A program made the translations under genes and the position numbers. The notes beneath the pieces are model-generated. The model was not told the origin of the DNA and did no database searches. It was given only the letters and a program-made list of their open reading frames with translations. Below, in pieces: positions 24,542-33,337 of a stretch of 51,147 nucleotides of DNA; positions within the stretch are counted from its first letter, which is position 1; every line of letters begins with the position of its first letter. This stretch comes from Rhodospirillaceae bacterium (GTDB lineage Bacteria; Pseudomonadota; Alphaproteobacteria; Rhodospirillales; Casp-alpha2): the NCBI GenBank assembly GCA_018698795.1, contig JABIPG010000125.1, positions 1-51,147 of the forward strand, read 5' to 3'.

Positions 24542-24820
24542 ATGCTACACATCACCTGCCCTTGGTGCGGCCCACGCGCACAGACCGAGTTCTCCTACGA
24601 AGACGACGCCACCCGGACGCGTCCCACCATCGACGACACCAATGCCGAGATGCACTTCGACTATGTCTACCAGCGCGACCCACGTATGGGTGTCCAAGAC
24701 GAGCTTTGGCGTCATGGCGCAGGCTGCGGCAAGTTCGTCAAAGTCCGGCGCAACACCCTGACGCATGAAATCACCGCCACCGGCGCACCCCACGACGATT
24801 TCGACGGAGACGCCAAATGA
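24542..24820 (+). CDS. soxD: Sarcosine oxidase delta subunit
   Basis: 92 aa from ATG 24542, which lies 20 bases after soxB. The longer open frame overlaps soxB and lacks similarity. It is the small zinc-binding subunit: CPWCGPR at the N-terminus and HGAGCGKFVKVRRNT near residues 60-74 provide the zinc cysteines and histidine. It lacks activity of its own and bridges SoxA and SoxB. The stop overlaps the soxA start as ATGA. Confidence 0.93.
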   Translation: MLHITCPWCGPRAQTEFSYEDDATRTRPTIDDTNAEMHFDYVYQRDPRMGVQDELWRHGAGCGKFVKVRRNTLTHEITATGAPHDDFDGDAK

Positions 24821-27816
24821 GCACGCAAATCTTTCGCAATGACGAGGGCGGCCTGATTGACCGCACGAAGCCCTTGTCGTTCACTTACGACGGCAAACGC
24901 TATCAGGGCTATCAAGGCGATACGCTGGCCTCGGCGCTTTTGGCCAATGGGGTTCGGTTGGTCGGGCGCAGCTTCAAGTATCACCGCCCGCGCGGTATCT
25001 TCGGCGCCGGCATTGAAGAGCCCAATGCCCTGGTGCAGTTGCGCACCGGCGCGCGTACCGAGCCCAATATGCAAGCCACCCGCATAGAGCTTTACGACGG
25101 CCTCGTCGCCAACAGTCAGAACTGCTGGCCCAACGTGCATTTTGACCTGCAGGCCATCAACAATGCCTTTCAGGCGATGATCCCATCGGGTTTCTATTAC
25201 AAGACCTTCATGTGGCCGGCGAAATTGTGGATGACCTACGAGCGCGTCATCCGAAACGCCGCCGGCATGGGCAAGACCGCCGAGCAATCTGATCCCGACA
25301 CCTATGCGCATCGCTATGCGCATTGCGACGTGCTGATTGCGGGCGGCGGCCCGACGGGTCTGGTAGCGGCCTTGGCGGCGGCAAAAAGCGGCGCGCGCGT
25401 GATCTTGGCCGACGATGGGCCTGAATTCGGCGGCATGGCACTAGGGCTTACTGACACTATTGGCGGCAACCCGGGCGCCGAGTGGGCACGCGATACCGTC
25501 GCGGAACTGGCCGGCATGGAAAACGTCACGCTACTGAGGCGCACCATGGTCAGCAGTTACTACGACCACAACATGCTGATCTTGAACGAACGCGTCGCGG
25601 ATCACCTACCGGCTCCTGCCGCACATCAGCCGCGCCAGCGCTTATGGCAGGTGCGCGCGACAGAAGTCGTACTCGCCACCGGCAGCCTGGAACGCCCCTT
25701 GGTGTTCGCCGACAACGACCGCCCCGGCATCATGCTGGCTTCCGCCGCGCAGACCTACGCCAATAAATTCGGCGTCCGCGCCGGCGAACGCGCCGTGGTG
25801 TTCACCAACAACGGCTCAGCCTATACGGCGGCCTGTGAAATGGCTGCGGCGGGTATTGAAATCCAAGCCATTGTCGACGTCCGCAATGACATCCCCGAAA
25901 CCGAGGCAAGCATGGCCAAGGCCGTCGGCATTGGCGTATTGGCGGGGTATGCTGTTGTCGCGGCGCATGGCGCCAAAGCTGTTCACAGCGTGTCTGTCGC
26001 TGCGCTCGACACCAATGGTGAGATTAATGGCGACACTCGTGAGGTTATTTGTGACTTGGTCGCCGTTTCAGGTGGTTGGACGCCCAGCGTGCATCTGTTG
26101 TCGCAATCACGCGGCAAGCTGCGTTACGACGAAGACCGAACCACATTTGTGCCGAAGACCTCGTTCCAGCGCGAACGTTCCGCCGGTGCAGCCAACGGCT
26201 CGTTTGCGCTTGGTGATTGTCTGGCGCAAGGGCTTGCCGCCGGGACTGAGGCCGCCACGGCAGCGGGCTTCGCTTGCGACGCGCCGCCGACACCATCATG
26301 CGCCGACGAGACGCCGATGCGGCCCACACCGGTCTGGGCGGTGCCTTTCGCGCCGAACCAACACGGCAAGCGCTTTGTCGATCTGCAAAACGATGTCACC
26401 GCCGAAGACATCGCACTGGCGCACCGCGAGAATTACATCTCGGTCGAGCACCTGAAGCGCTATACCACGCTCGGCATGGGCACCGACCAGGGCCGCACAT
26501 CGAACGTCAATGGCTTGGCGTTGATGGCCGCGCACCGGGGCGAAGCCATCCCCGCCGTCGGCACCACCACCTTCCGCCAACCGTTCTCGCCGATCACGCT
26601 GGGTGCGGTGGCGGGTTTTGAGGCGCATGGCCACATGGCTCCGACGCGCGCCACACCGATGTATACCTGGCACCAGGCTCAGGGGTCAGATTTCGCACCG
26701 GCGGGGTATTGGCTGCGTGCGCAGTACTACCAACGCCCGGGCGAAGCCATGTGGCCGGCGATCTGGCGCGAGGCCAAACACGTGCGCGAGAAGGTCGGCA
26801 TTGTCGATGTTTCGACGCTGGGCAAAATTGATCTGCAAGGCGCCGACGCGGCGGAATTTCTCAACCGCGTCTATATCAACGGCTTCGCCAAGCTGCCTGT
26901 GGGCAAATCGCGCTACGGCGTGATGCTGCGCGAAGACGGGCTGGTATTCGACGACGGCACGGTGACGCGGGTTTCCGAGAATCGCTACCTGATCACCACA
27001 ACAACCACCCACGCCGGGCCGGTGATGGTGCATCTGGAAAACCTCTCGCAGGTGCACTGGCCGGAACTGGACGTCAAAATGGTTTCCGTCACCGACGACT
27101 GGGCCGGCATCGCCGTCGCCGGGCCCGACAGCCGAACACTGCTGGAAAAGGTGTGCACGGGCGTCGATCTTTCCAACGACGCCTGCCCGTTCATGGCCTA
27201 TCGCGAGGGTGAAATTTCGGGTGCGCCCTTGCGGCTGTTCCGGATTTCGTTTTCCGGCGAACTGGCCTACGAGATCAACGTGCCGGCGGACTACGGCTTA
27301 GACGTGTGGGAAACCTTGCTCGACGCGGGCCGCGACCTGGATGTCATCCCTTACGGCACCGAGGCCATGAACATTTTACGCATCGAGAAAGGCCACGTGG
27401 TGGGCAATGAATTGGACGGTCGCACAACAGCCGATGATGCCGGCTTCGGACGCATGATGTCCGGCGCCAAGCCCTTCGTCGGGCAGGTCATGGCCGGGCG
27501 CGAAGATTTGGTGAAATCAGACCGCCGGCAACTGGTCGGGCTGATCCCTGCCGACAAAACCACTAAGATCCCGCGCGGCGCACAAATCGTCGCCGACCCG
27601 AAAGCCGCCATGCCGATGCCGTCGCAAGGCGAAGTGACGTCGCAGTGCACCAGTCCCAACCTAGGCCACCCCATCGGGCTGGCGTTGGTGGAAAACGCTC
27701 GCCAGCGGCACGGCGAAACCCTCTACGCCCACTCGCCGCTAACCAACGAAACCATCCCGGTGACCCTCGCCGACCCCATCTTTATCGATCCGAAAGGAGA
27801 CCGGCTCCATGGTTGA
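24817..27816 (+). CDS. soxA: Sarcosine oxidase alpha subunit
   Basis: 999 aa, full length. The N-terminal 100 residues form the ferredoxin-like domain without an iron-sulfur cluster (SFKYHRPRGIFGAGIEEPNA). Residues about 165-500 are the NAD-binding flavoprotein part (DVLIAGGGPTGLVAALAAAK at 171-190). The last 400 residues are the GcvT-like tetrahydrofolate-binding barrel (SRYGVMLREDGLVFDDGTV, GELAYEINVPADYG). The enzyme demethylates sarcosine in the cytoplasm. The end overlaps soxG by eight bases, so all four sox genes are tightly coupled. Confidence 0.95.
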   Translation: MSTQIFRNDEGGLIDRTKPLSFTYDGKRYQGYQGDTLASALLANGVRLVGRSFKYHRPRGIFGAGIEEPNALVQLRTGARTEPNMQATRIELYDGLVANSQNCWPNVHFDLQAINNAFQAMIPSGFYYKTFMWPAKLWMTYERVIRNAAGMGKTAEQSDPDTYAHRYAHCDVLIAGGGPTGLVAALAAAKSGARVILADDGPEFGGMALGLTDTIGGNPGAEWARDTVAELAGMENVTLLRRTMVSSYYDHNMLILNERVADHLPAPAAHQPRQRLWQVRATEVVLATGSLERPLVFADNDRPGIMLASAAQTYANKFGVRAGERAVVFTNNGSAYTAACEMAAAGIEIQAIVDVRNDIPETEASMAKAVGIGVLAGYAVVAAHGAKAVHSVSVAALDTNGEINGDTREVICDLVAVSGGWTPSVHLLSQSRGKLRYDEDRTTFVPKTSFQRERSAGAANGSFALGDCLAQGLAAGTEAATAAGFACDAPPTPSCADETPMRPTPVWAVPFAPNQHGKRFVDLQNDVTAEDIALAHRENYISVEHLKRYTTLGMGTDQGRTSNVNGLALMAAHRGEAIPAVGTTTFRQPFSPITLGAVAGFEAHGHMAPTRATPMYTWHQAQGSDFAPAGYWLRAQYYQRPGEAMWPAIWREAKHVREKVGIVDVSTLGKIDLQGADAAEFLNRVYINGFAKLPVGKSRYGVMLREDGLVFDDGTVTRVSENRYLITTTTTHAGPVMVHLENLSQVHWPELDVKMVSVTDDWAGIAVAGPDSRTLLEKVCTGVDLSNDACPFMAYREGEISGAPLRLFRISFSGELAYEINVPADYGLDVWETLLDAGRDLDVIPYGTEAMNILRIEKGHVVGNELDGRTTADDAGFGRMMSGAKPFVGQVMAGREDLVKSDRRQLVGLIPADKTTKIPRGAQIVADPKAAMPMPSQGEVTSQCTSPNLGHPIGLALVENARQRHGETLYAHSPLTNETIPVTLADPIFIDPKGDRLHG

Positions 27817-28393
27817 CGCAACCCCCAGATCGGCGATCGCTGAGCAGTTGGTTCCCGGGCATTTCGGCGTGGACGGCAACCCCGGCGTTTCCATCTCCGA
27901 AGTTCGTGAGCGGACTTTGGTGCATTTAAGCGGCAACCCAGCTATCGCCGAGGGCGTGAAATCCGCCACCGGCCTGGACCTCCCGTTGCAGGCTGGGGGC
28001 GTCAGCATCACGGGCGACCAGCGGCTTTGCTGGCTGGGCCCGGATCAGTGGTTGTTAAAAACCGCACCGGCGCCGTTCGGTGAGTGGGAGCGCAAGCTTG
28101 CCAGCGCCGCACCCGCCGGCGCCTACAACGACGTTACCCACGGCCGCACGACGCTTCGCCTAACCGGCCCCAACGCGCGCGATGTACTGGCCAAGGGTTG
28201 CCCGCTGGACCTGCACACGCAGGCGTTCTCACCTGGCCAATGCGCGCAAAGCCTGCTTGGTCATCTGAGCGTGCTGCTCGATGGCATCGACGAAGATACC
28301 ATCGACGTGACGCTCACGCGCTCCTACGGGGGGGATCTGTTTGAGTGGGTATCCGAGGCGGCGTTGGAATACGGCTACGTCATTTCTGCCTGA
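27809..28393 (+). CDS. soxG: Sarcosine oxidase gamma subunit
   Basis: 194 aa, a typical SoxG: WLGPDQWLLKTAP (about 75-87), DVTHGRTTLRLTGPNARDVLAKGCPLDL (about 108-135) and a C-terminal LTRSYGGDLFEWVSEAALEYG. It is a structural subunit related to a truncated GcvT fold. Its start lies inside the end of soxA. It ends the operon, and the next gene has its own upstream inverted repeat. Confidence 0.93.
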   Translation: MVDATPRSAIAEQLVPGHFGVDGNPGVSISEVRERTLVHLSGNPAIAEGVKSATGLDLPLQAGGVSITGDQRLCWLGPDQWLLKTAPAPFGEWERKLASAAPAGAYNDVTHGRTTLRLTGPNARDVLAKGCPLDLHTQAFSPGQCAQSLLGHLSVLLDGIDEDTIDVTLTRSYGGDLFEWVSEAALEYGYVISA

Positions 28394-28421
28394 TCCTTGA
28401 CCAAAATCAATATTGACTCCG

Positions 28422-28451
28422 AATTAATTGGTATGACCGTACCTAATTATT
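28422..28451 (+). promoter_or_regulatory. Inverted repeat upstream of hemerythrin gene
   Basis: AATTAATTGGTA (28422-28433) and TACCTAATTATT (28440-28451) form an imperfect inverted repeat around TGACCG, with perfect GGTA/TACC inner arms. It lies 18-47 bases before ATG 28469 in AT-rich sequence, a likely operator or promoter. Confidence 0.4.
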
Positions 28452-28468
28452 CATATCAGGGGTTTGGA

Positions 28469-28924
28469 ATGAAAATCACAGACGCACTTTTGGGCGAACA
28501 TGGGCTTTTTTACGCGTTGTTCGAGCAGATCGAACAATCCATTGCCGGCACCGGCGAAGACCTGCCGGCACTGACCCGCGCGCTCGCCGGGCTGTTGGGC
28601 TCTCACGCGACGCTGGAAGAGGAACACCTGTTCCCGTCTCTGCAGCCGCAAGTGGGTGAGATGGGGCCGCTGGCAGTGATGGAGATGGAGCACCGCCAGA
28701 TCGAAGAACTGTTGGGCTCGATTTTGAGCACCACCGATCTCAATACCATGAAGGGCGAAACCCGCGCCTTGCTCGACATCACGACCGAGCACTTCGCCAA
28801 GGAAGAAGGCGTGTTGTTTCATATGGCGGAGCAGTTCCTGGACGAAAGCCTGCTGCATCAATTGGGCGACGCCTGGTCAAAAGCCCGCGGCGTTAACTTA
28901 GACGCCATGGGCTGCGCTGCTTGA
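28469..28924 (+). CDS. Hemerythrin HHE domain protein
   Basis: 151 aa from ATG 28469, which has AGGGG upstream. An open TTG frame reaches back to 28397, but that stretch holds the inverted repeat and has no domain. The four-helix di-iron pattern is present: GEHGLFYALFEQIE, LLGSHATLEEEHLFPSL, MEMEHRQIEELL, and TEHFAKEEGVLFHMAEQ. Such proteins bind O2 or NO, or act in iron/redox sensing. It stands alone between soxG and a convergent SDR, and nothing nearby shows a partner. Confidence 0.85.
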   Translation: MKITDALLGEHGLFYALFEQIEQSIAGTGEDLPALTRALAGLLGSHATLEEEHLFPSLQPQVGEMGPLAVMEMEHRQIEELLGSILSTTDLNTMKGETRALLDITTEHFAKEEGVLFHMAEQFLDESLLHQLGDAWSKARGVNLDAMGCAA

Positions 28925-28944
28925 CGATTGCCTAAGCGGTCAAT

Positions 28945-29703
28945 TCAAGCCGTCAGGCCGCCGTCGATGACAAACTCCGAACCGGTCACGAACGCCGCCT
29001 CATCTGACGCCAGGTAAGCGACCATGCCGGCAACCTCTTCGACGCTGCCCATCCGCCCGAGCGGGATCTGCGCCGCCATGGCGTCGCGCGCGCGGTCCGG
29101 GTCGCGGGCCCCATCGGCGATGTCGTCGACCATGGGGGTGGAGACGAAGCTCGGGTGCACGGAATTGCAGCGAATGTCGTAGCCCTTCTTGGCGCAGTGT
29201 AGCGCCACCGATTTCGTCAGCAGCCGCACGCCGCCTTTTGACGCATTGTAGGCCGCCAGATTGGCGCCCCCCACCAGTCCCGACACCGATGACATATTGA
29301 TGATCGACCCGCCGCCGGTGTCTTTCATGGCGGCAACGCCGAACCGGCACCCCAGAAACGTGCCATCCAAATTGACGCCCATCACCCGGCGCCATTCGTC
29401 CAGGCTGGTGTCTTCAATCGAATGCAGCGAAATCACGCCAGCGGAATTGACCAAAATATCAAGCCCGCCAAAGCTGGCCCGCACGGCGGCCATGCCCGCT
29501 TGCCACGCATCTTCGCGGCTCACGTCCAAATCAACAAACAGCGCCGCATCACCAATGGCTTCCGCCGCCGCCACGCCGGCATCACGATTGAAATCCGCCA
29601 ACGCCACATGCGCGCCCTCGTCGGCCAAGCGCGCCGCCACCGCGCGCCCAATGCCCGACGCGGCACCGGTGATGAGGGCCGTTTTGTTGGTGAGTCTGGT
29701 CAT
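28945..29703 (-). CDS. Short-chain dehydrogenase/reductase
   Basis: 252 aa classical SDR. The cofactor turn TGAASGIG is at about 12-19, with D37 (ALADFNRD) favouring NAD(H). NSAG follows in DILVNSAGVISL, and the catalytic set is Ser in MSSVSGLVGG and Tyr-x3-Lys in AAYNASKGG (about 153-161). It oxidises or reduces a hydroxyl group on an unknown substrate. The C-terminus FVTGSEFVIDGGLTA is typical of the 3-oxoacyl-reductase/glucose-dehydrogenase-like group. GGAG precedes the ATG. It is convergent with the hemerythrin gene, so its operon context is uninformative. Confidence 0.9.
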   Translation of the reverse strand: MTRLTNKTALITGAASGIGRAVAARLADEGAHVALADFNRDAGVAAAEAIGDAALFVDLDVSREDAWQAGMAAVRASFGGLDILVNSAGVISLHSIEDTSLDEWRRVMGVNLDGTFLGCRFGVAAMKDTGGGSIINMSSVSGLVGGANLAAYNASKGGVRLLTKSVALHCAKKGYDIRCNSVHPSFVSTPMVDDIADGARDPDRARDAMAAQIPLGRMGSVEEVAGMVAYLASDEAAFVTGSEFVIDGGLTA

Positions 29704-30344
29704 GTTTATCTCCCTGACATGAGACGGATTGTCGCCACCCAGCGACAGAGTTCAACGATTATTCTTCAGTTTTCCTCCCGAAATTTCGTTTCGAAGCCGT
29801 TTTTCCGGGGTCAAAAACCGTTGTTTTTCAAGATGATCAAAAAAAATCAGGGGAACGAACCCAATTTTCTCCAGCTTCCGCGCGCTGGGGATGGCCGGCC
29901 CCCTGGGAGATACCCTGGGCTTACGCCGCGCCACTGGCGCGACGGTCCCAGAACATCCAGCGCGCGGCTCCAGCGGTCTCGATATCAACGATCCCACACA
30001 CCATTCCCGACCAGCCCCAATCTTCTCGCCCAGCGGCAAGCATCGGTCCCGGCCTTTATCTGATTCGAATGTCAAATAGCGCGCCTTCATCGGCCCGACG
30101 GAAGGTCGAACCCATGATGCACTCTTTACATAGCACATATTTACGAAAAGTCAATATATTCCTATTATTTTTCAACGACAGGATTTAAAATAGCATAACT
30201 GCGATGAAACCCTGGCAAAACCCGAACAATATGCATGCTGTTGCCCGTTGATCCATTTTCAGGGAAATCATTTCTTATAGCTTTTCGTTGAATCTCAATG
30301 ATTATCGTTTAAATTGTTCTATGAATGTTCTTTCTGGGGTGAGC
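29704..30344. other. 641-base intergenic region, no convincing gene
   Basis: No open frame here has a credible start, ribosome site or recognisable domain. A 128-codon minus-strand frame (30138-29752) has poor codon usage and overlaps a strong inverted repeat. The first half contains that structured element at 29878-29967 and an A8 run at 29840-29847. The second half (about 30110-30344) is AT-rich and probably carries the promoter of the DUF5131-tcmP cassette. No tRNA, tmRNA, SRP or RNase P signature was found. Confidence 0.6.
29878..29967 (-). ncRNA. Candidate structured RNA or stable hairpin element
   Basis: CCGCGCGCTGG (29878-29888) is exactly complementary to CCAGCGCGCGG (29957-29967). 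Inside it are nested stems CTGGG/CCCAG (29915-29919 with 29947-29951) and CGCGCC/GGCGCG (29927-29932 with 29936-29941, loop ACT). Read on the minus strand, a run of eight U (29840-29847) follows 30 bases after the outer stem, as expected for a transcribed RNA with a 3' poly-U end. The strand call rests on that U run. No known RNA family was recognised. Confidence 0.45.
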
Positions 30345-31097
30345 ATGGCGCAGAAATCCGCAATCGAATGGACCAACATGACGTGGAACCCGGTGACGGG
30401 CTGCACCAAGATCAGTGCCGGTTGTGATCATTGTTATGCGGAGCGATTTTCTGAACGTTTCCGAGGCGTGCCCGGCCACCCCTTCGAAACAGGCTTCGAC
30501 CTGACACTACGCCCCAAAAGGTTGGAACAACCATTAACGGTGCGCCAACCGAAGATGATTTTCGTCAACTCCATGAGTGATCTGTTCCACAAGGACATCC
30601 CCGCCACGTACGTTGACCAAGTTTTCGACACCATGGAGCGGGCGCACTGGCACACTTTCCAGGTGCTGACCAAACGTAGTTCGCTTATGCGCCACTACGT
30701 CAACAAACGCTATGGCGATGCGAAGGCGCCGGCGCACATATGGCTCGGAACATCGGTCGAAGACGGCTCGAAGGTGTCGCGCATCCGTCACGTCCAACAG
30801 ACGCAAGCGACCACGCGCTTCCTTTCAATCGAGCCGCTCATCGGCCCCATTGGCAAAGTCGATCTTTCCGGCATCCACTGGGTCATCGTCGGGGGGGAAA
30901 GCGGCCCCGGCCATCGGCCTATGGAAGAGAAGTGGGCGACTGAAGTCCGCGATCAGTGCATCGCCGCAAACGTGCCGTTTTTCTTCAAGCAGTGGGGTGG
31001 GTTTAGGCCGAAGGCCAACGGGAGGGAGTTGGACGGCCAATTTTGGAACGGGTTTCCTATGTTAAAATCTTCGAAAATCAATCAACAGCAGGTTTGA
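30345..31097 (+). CDS. DUF5131 family protein (phage Gp37/Gp68-like, three-Cys motif)
   Basis: 250 aa from ATG 30345, with GGGGTGA just upstream. An open frame extends 19 codons further without similarity. The N-terminus has the family's signature: IEWTNMTWNPVTGC, with cysteines at 20, 27 and 30 (C-x6-C-x2-C) in GCTKISAGCDHCYAE. This is a radical-SAM-like arrangement that could hold an iron-sulfur cluster. FVNSMSDLFH, LTKRS, WLGTSVED, RFLSIEPLIGP and VIVGGESGPGHRPM are further conserved blocks. The biochemical reaction is unknown. The next gene is its regular partner, tcmP. Codon use and position suggest a mobile cassette. Confidence 0.88.
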   Translation: MAQKSAIEWTNMTWNPVTGCTKISAGCDHCYAERFSERFRGVPGHPFETGFDLTLRPKRLEQPLTVRQPKMIFVNSMSDLFHKDIPATYVDQVFDTMERAHWHTFQVLTKRSSLMRHYVNKRYGDAKAPAHIWLGTSVEDGSKVSRIRHVQQTQATTRFLSIEPLIGPIGKVDLSGIHWVIVGGESGPGHRPMEEKWATEVRDQCIAANVPFFFKQWGGFRPKANGRELDGQFWNGFPMLKSSKINQQQV

Positions 31098-31184
31098 AAT
31101 ACAGGATTTCTGGAATTTTTTTGCCGAGAGACACAATCTAAATTAGTTTTTTATTACAATATACCCAGATATTGCGAGTTGCGG

Positions 31185-32333
31185 ATGAAAAAGCTTAAAC
31201 CCGAATACGATGGTCGTGAGCAAACCGGCATCAAACACAAAATTCTCCGAGACTACCTGAACATTGCATGTCGAATTGTGGGACCAAAATGGAAGAAGTT
31301 CTCCTACGTTGATGGGTTTTCCGGTCCTTGGAATGCTAAAGGTGATAATTTCTCTGATTCATCTCCCGACATTGCCATAAAAACTTTGTCACATGCTCGT
31401 CGTGAAAGCATCAAGGCTGGGCGACCCTTCGACGTTCAATGTCTGTTTATCGAGAAAGATACAAGAAATTACCGGACGCTTGAGCAACTACTTGCACATG
31501 TTTCGGGCATTGGGGTCAAACCTTTGAATGGCAGCTTTGAAGATGAAATCTCACAAGTTATTAAATTTGTCGAAGGTACATTTTGGTTTGCGTTTATCGA
31601 TCCTAAAGGTTGGACCGGAATGTCACTCAAGAAAATGGCTCCGCTTCTACGATCTCGTGGGGAAGTCTTGATTAATTTCATGTCGATATACATCGATCGT
31701 TTCATTACATATGAGAAAATTTCACCCGACATAGACGACCTCATGGGTGGAACGAACTGGAGAACAAACTTCGACCTGTTGCTTGAGAGTGGATCCACCA
31801 GAGAACAAGCAGCAATTGAAACGTACTGCAATGAACTAAAAAGGACGGGAGGGTTCAAATACGTAAAGTATTTTAGAGTCCTAACACCAGACAAGAACCG
31901 AACTTTTTTCAATCTCGTCTACGGCACAAATCACATCAGAGGCCTTGAAAAATTTTCTGAGGTAGAGAGAAATGTTTATCCGCTTCAAGCAAAGATTCAT
32001 TTAAAAAAAGAACTCGCCGCGCGTGCGCAAAAAACAAAGATCAACGATCTTTTTGCAGAACCTGATGAGGTCGAGATTGAAAACCAAATTGAAGATGATC
32101 GTCGCTGGGCTCTAGACCGAGCAAAAGCAGATTGGCTCGAACACATACAGATATCCAAACAGTTGCCCTACGAGCATGCGCTAGGGCTATTTCTGCAACG
32201 GGCGTTTGTTTGGAAGAGTGATTTCCACGGCTTCGTTCAAGAATTGGTCGATGCAAAGTCCCTTAAGATAGAAGGGCTAACCGGTCGACAGAAAGTACCA
32301 AATAAACATTGTACCCTTGTCTGGATCGACTAG
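31185..32333 (+). CDS. tcmP: Three-Cys-motif partner protein TcmP
   Basis: 382 aa from ATG 31185. It is the protein family regularly encoded beside DUF5131/Gp37-Gp68 proteins. Visible blocks are KHKILRDYL (about 17-25), YVDGFSGPW (41-49), CLFIEKD (86-92) and FAFIDPKGWTGM (135-146). Their spacing resembles a class I methyltransferase: a glycine-containing first loop, an acidic residue ending strand 2 (E90), and a DP-type loop after strand 4. That similarity is my inference and no activity is established. The gene is visibly more AT-rich than its neighbours, which points to recent transfer with the preceding gene. Confidence 0.85.
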   Translation: MKKLKPEYDGREQTGIKHKILRDYLNIACRIVGPKWKKFSYVDGFSGPWNAKGDNFSDSSPDIAIKTLSHARRESIKAGRPFDVQCLFIEKDTRNYRTLEQLLAHVSGIGVKPLNGSFEDEISQVIKFVEGTFWFAFIDPKGWTGMSLKKMAPLLRSRGEVLINFMSIYIDRFITYEKISPDIDDLMGGTNWRTNFDLLLESGSTREQAAIETYCNELKRTGGFKYVKYFRVLTPDKNRTFFNLVYGTNHIRGLEKFSEVERNVYPLQAKIHLKKELAARAQKTKINDLFAEPDEVEIENQIEDDRRWALDRAKADWLEHIQISKQLPYEHALGLFLQRAFVWKSDFHGFVQELVDAKSLKIEGLTGRQKVPNKHCTLVWID

Positions 32334-32443
32334 CCGGAATCACCTGCGGGCAACCAATGACAAGTTGAGTTGGAGCAACTCGTGACCCAATTGGTTTGCA
32401 TGGGGTAAGGTATCTACCGACAGAAATATTCGGAGCGGTGGTG

Positions 32444-33319
32444 ATGCCAGCTCAAACCCAGCGTTTTTTCGCACTCGCATGCGCACTCATCGGCATCGTG
32501 CTGCTATCGGGTTGTTCCAGTTTCCAGATCGCCTACTCCTTCGCGGGGAGCATGGTGGAATCGCGGGCCGAGGATTACCTGGACCTCAGCCCGGAACAAG
32601 AGACCGAGCTGGAAACCCACTCGGCGGCGTTGATCGCCTGGCACCGCAAGACCATGCTTGCGAAGTACGCGACGTTCTTCAATTTTCACGCCGATATCGC
32701 CGAGGCCGGTGGGTGGACGCGCGGCCAAATGAAAGAGGCGTTTGCCGAGTTCCGCGCGCTTTTGGATGAAACCGCCGAAGGTGCATCTCCGTTCATTGCC
32801 AAGGTTCTCGTCGGTCACACGACGCCGGAAAAACTCGCCTATCTGGAAGACCGCTTGGCCGAAAGCATGGCAGAGAGGCGGGCCGAGGAAGCGACGGAGG
32901 CGCGCGAAGACGTGGCCGATGAATGGGTCGAGCGCCGGGTCGATCGATTATCGAGGTTCACCGGCACGCTTCGCGATGAACAGATCGCGATGATCCGCCG
33001 GCATACCGAAGGCGGCATGGACCTCGCCATGCGCTGGCTCGACAACCGTGAACTGCGCCAGGGCGCGCTGGTCACATTTTTGCGTGCCGAGCCCTCACAG
33101 GCGCAAGTCGCGCACTTTGTGCATCGGATTCTTTTGCACGCCCACGAGATTGTCGACCCCGGCTATCGCGCCATATCCGAAGCGCGCTGGGCACTGCTTG
33201 AGGAAATGTATTTCGACGTCTTAACATCGTTGAGCGACGACCAGCGCCGCGAACTGGTATCGACGTTGCGCAGTTATGCCGAAGACATGATCGATCTTGC
33301 CGGTGCACAGGGCACCTGA
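32444..33319 (+). CDS. DUF6279-like outer-membrane lipoprotein
   Basis: 291 aa from ATG 32444, with GGAGCGGTGG upstream. An upstream in-frame start at 32396 lacks support. Residues 1-26 form a lipoprotein signal ending in the lipobox LLSGC, and the next residues Ser-Ser favour outer-membrane sorting. The rest is helical with a high content of charged residues (AEDYLDLSPEQETELETHSAA, AERRAEEATEAREDVADEW), as in the DUF6279 lipoproteins. Function is unknown. It returns to the GC-rich style of the host chromosome and marks the right border of the accessory patch. It is convergent with the SdhA-like gene. Confidence 0.72.
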   Translation: MPAQTQRFFALACALIGIVLLSGCSSFQIAYSFAGSMVESRAEDYLDLSPEQETELETHSAALIAWHRKTMLAKYATFFNFHADIAEAGGWTRGQMKEAFAEFRALLDETAEGASPFIAKVLVGHTTPEKLAYLEDRLAESMAERRAEEATEAREDVADEWVERRVDRLSRFTGTLRDEQIAMIRRHTEGGMDLAMRWLDNRELRQGALVTFLRAEPSQAQVAHFVHRILLHAHEIVDPGYRAISEARWALLEEMYFDVLTSLSDDQRRELVSTLRSYAEDMIDLAGAQGT

Positions 33320-33337
33320 TGATCCGCTTGGCGGCCA

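Noticed and set aside
29752-30138. 128-codon minus-strand open frame in the long intergenic region
   Set aside because: No ribosome site, no domain, composition unlike a protein, and it runs through the nested inverted repeat. Treated as non-coding.
29704-30344. Possible tRNA, tmRNA, SRP RNA, RNase P RNA or 6S RNA in the intergenic region
   Set aside because: The conserved sequence cores of these RNAs were looked for and not found. Only an unassigned structured element remains.
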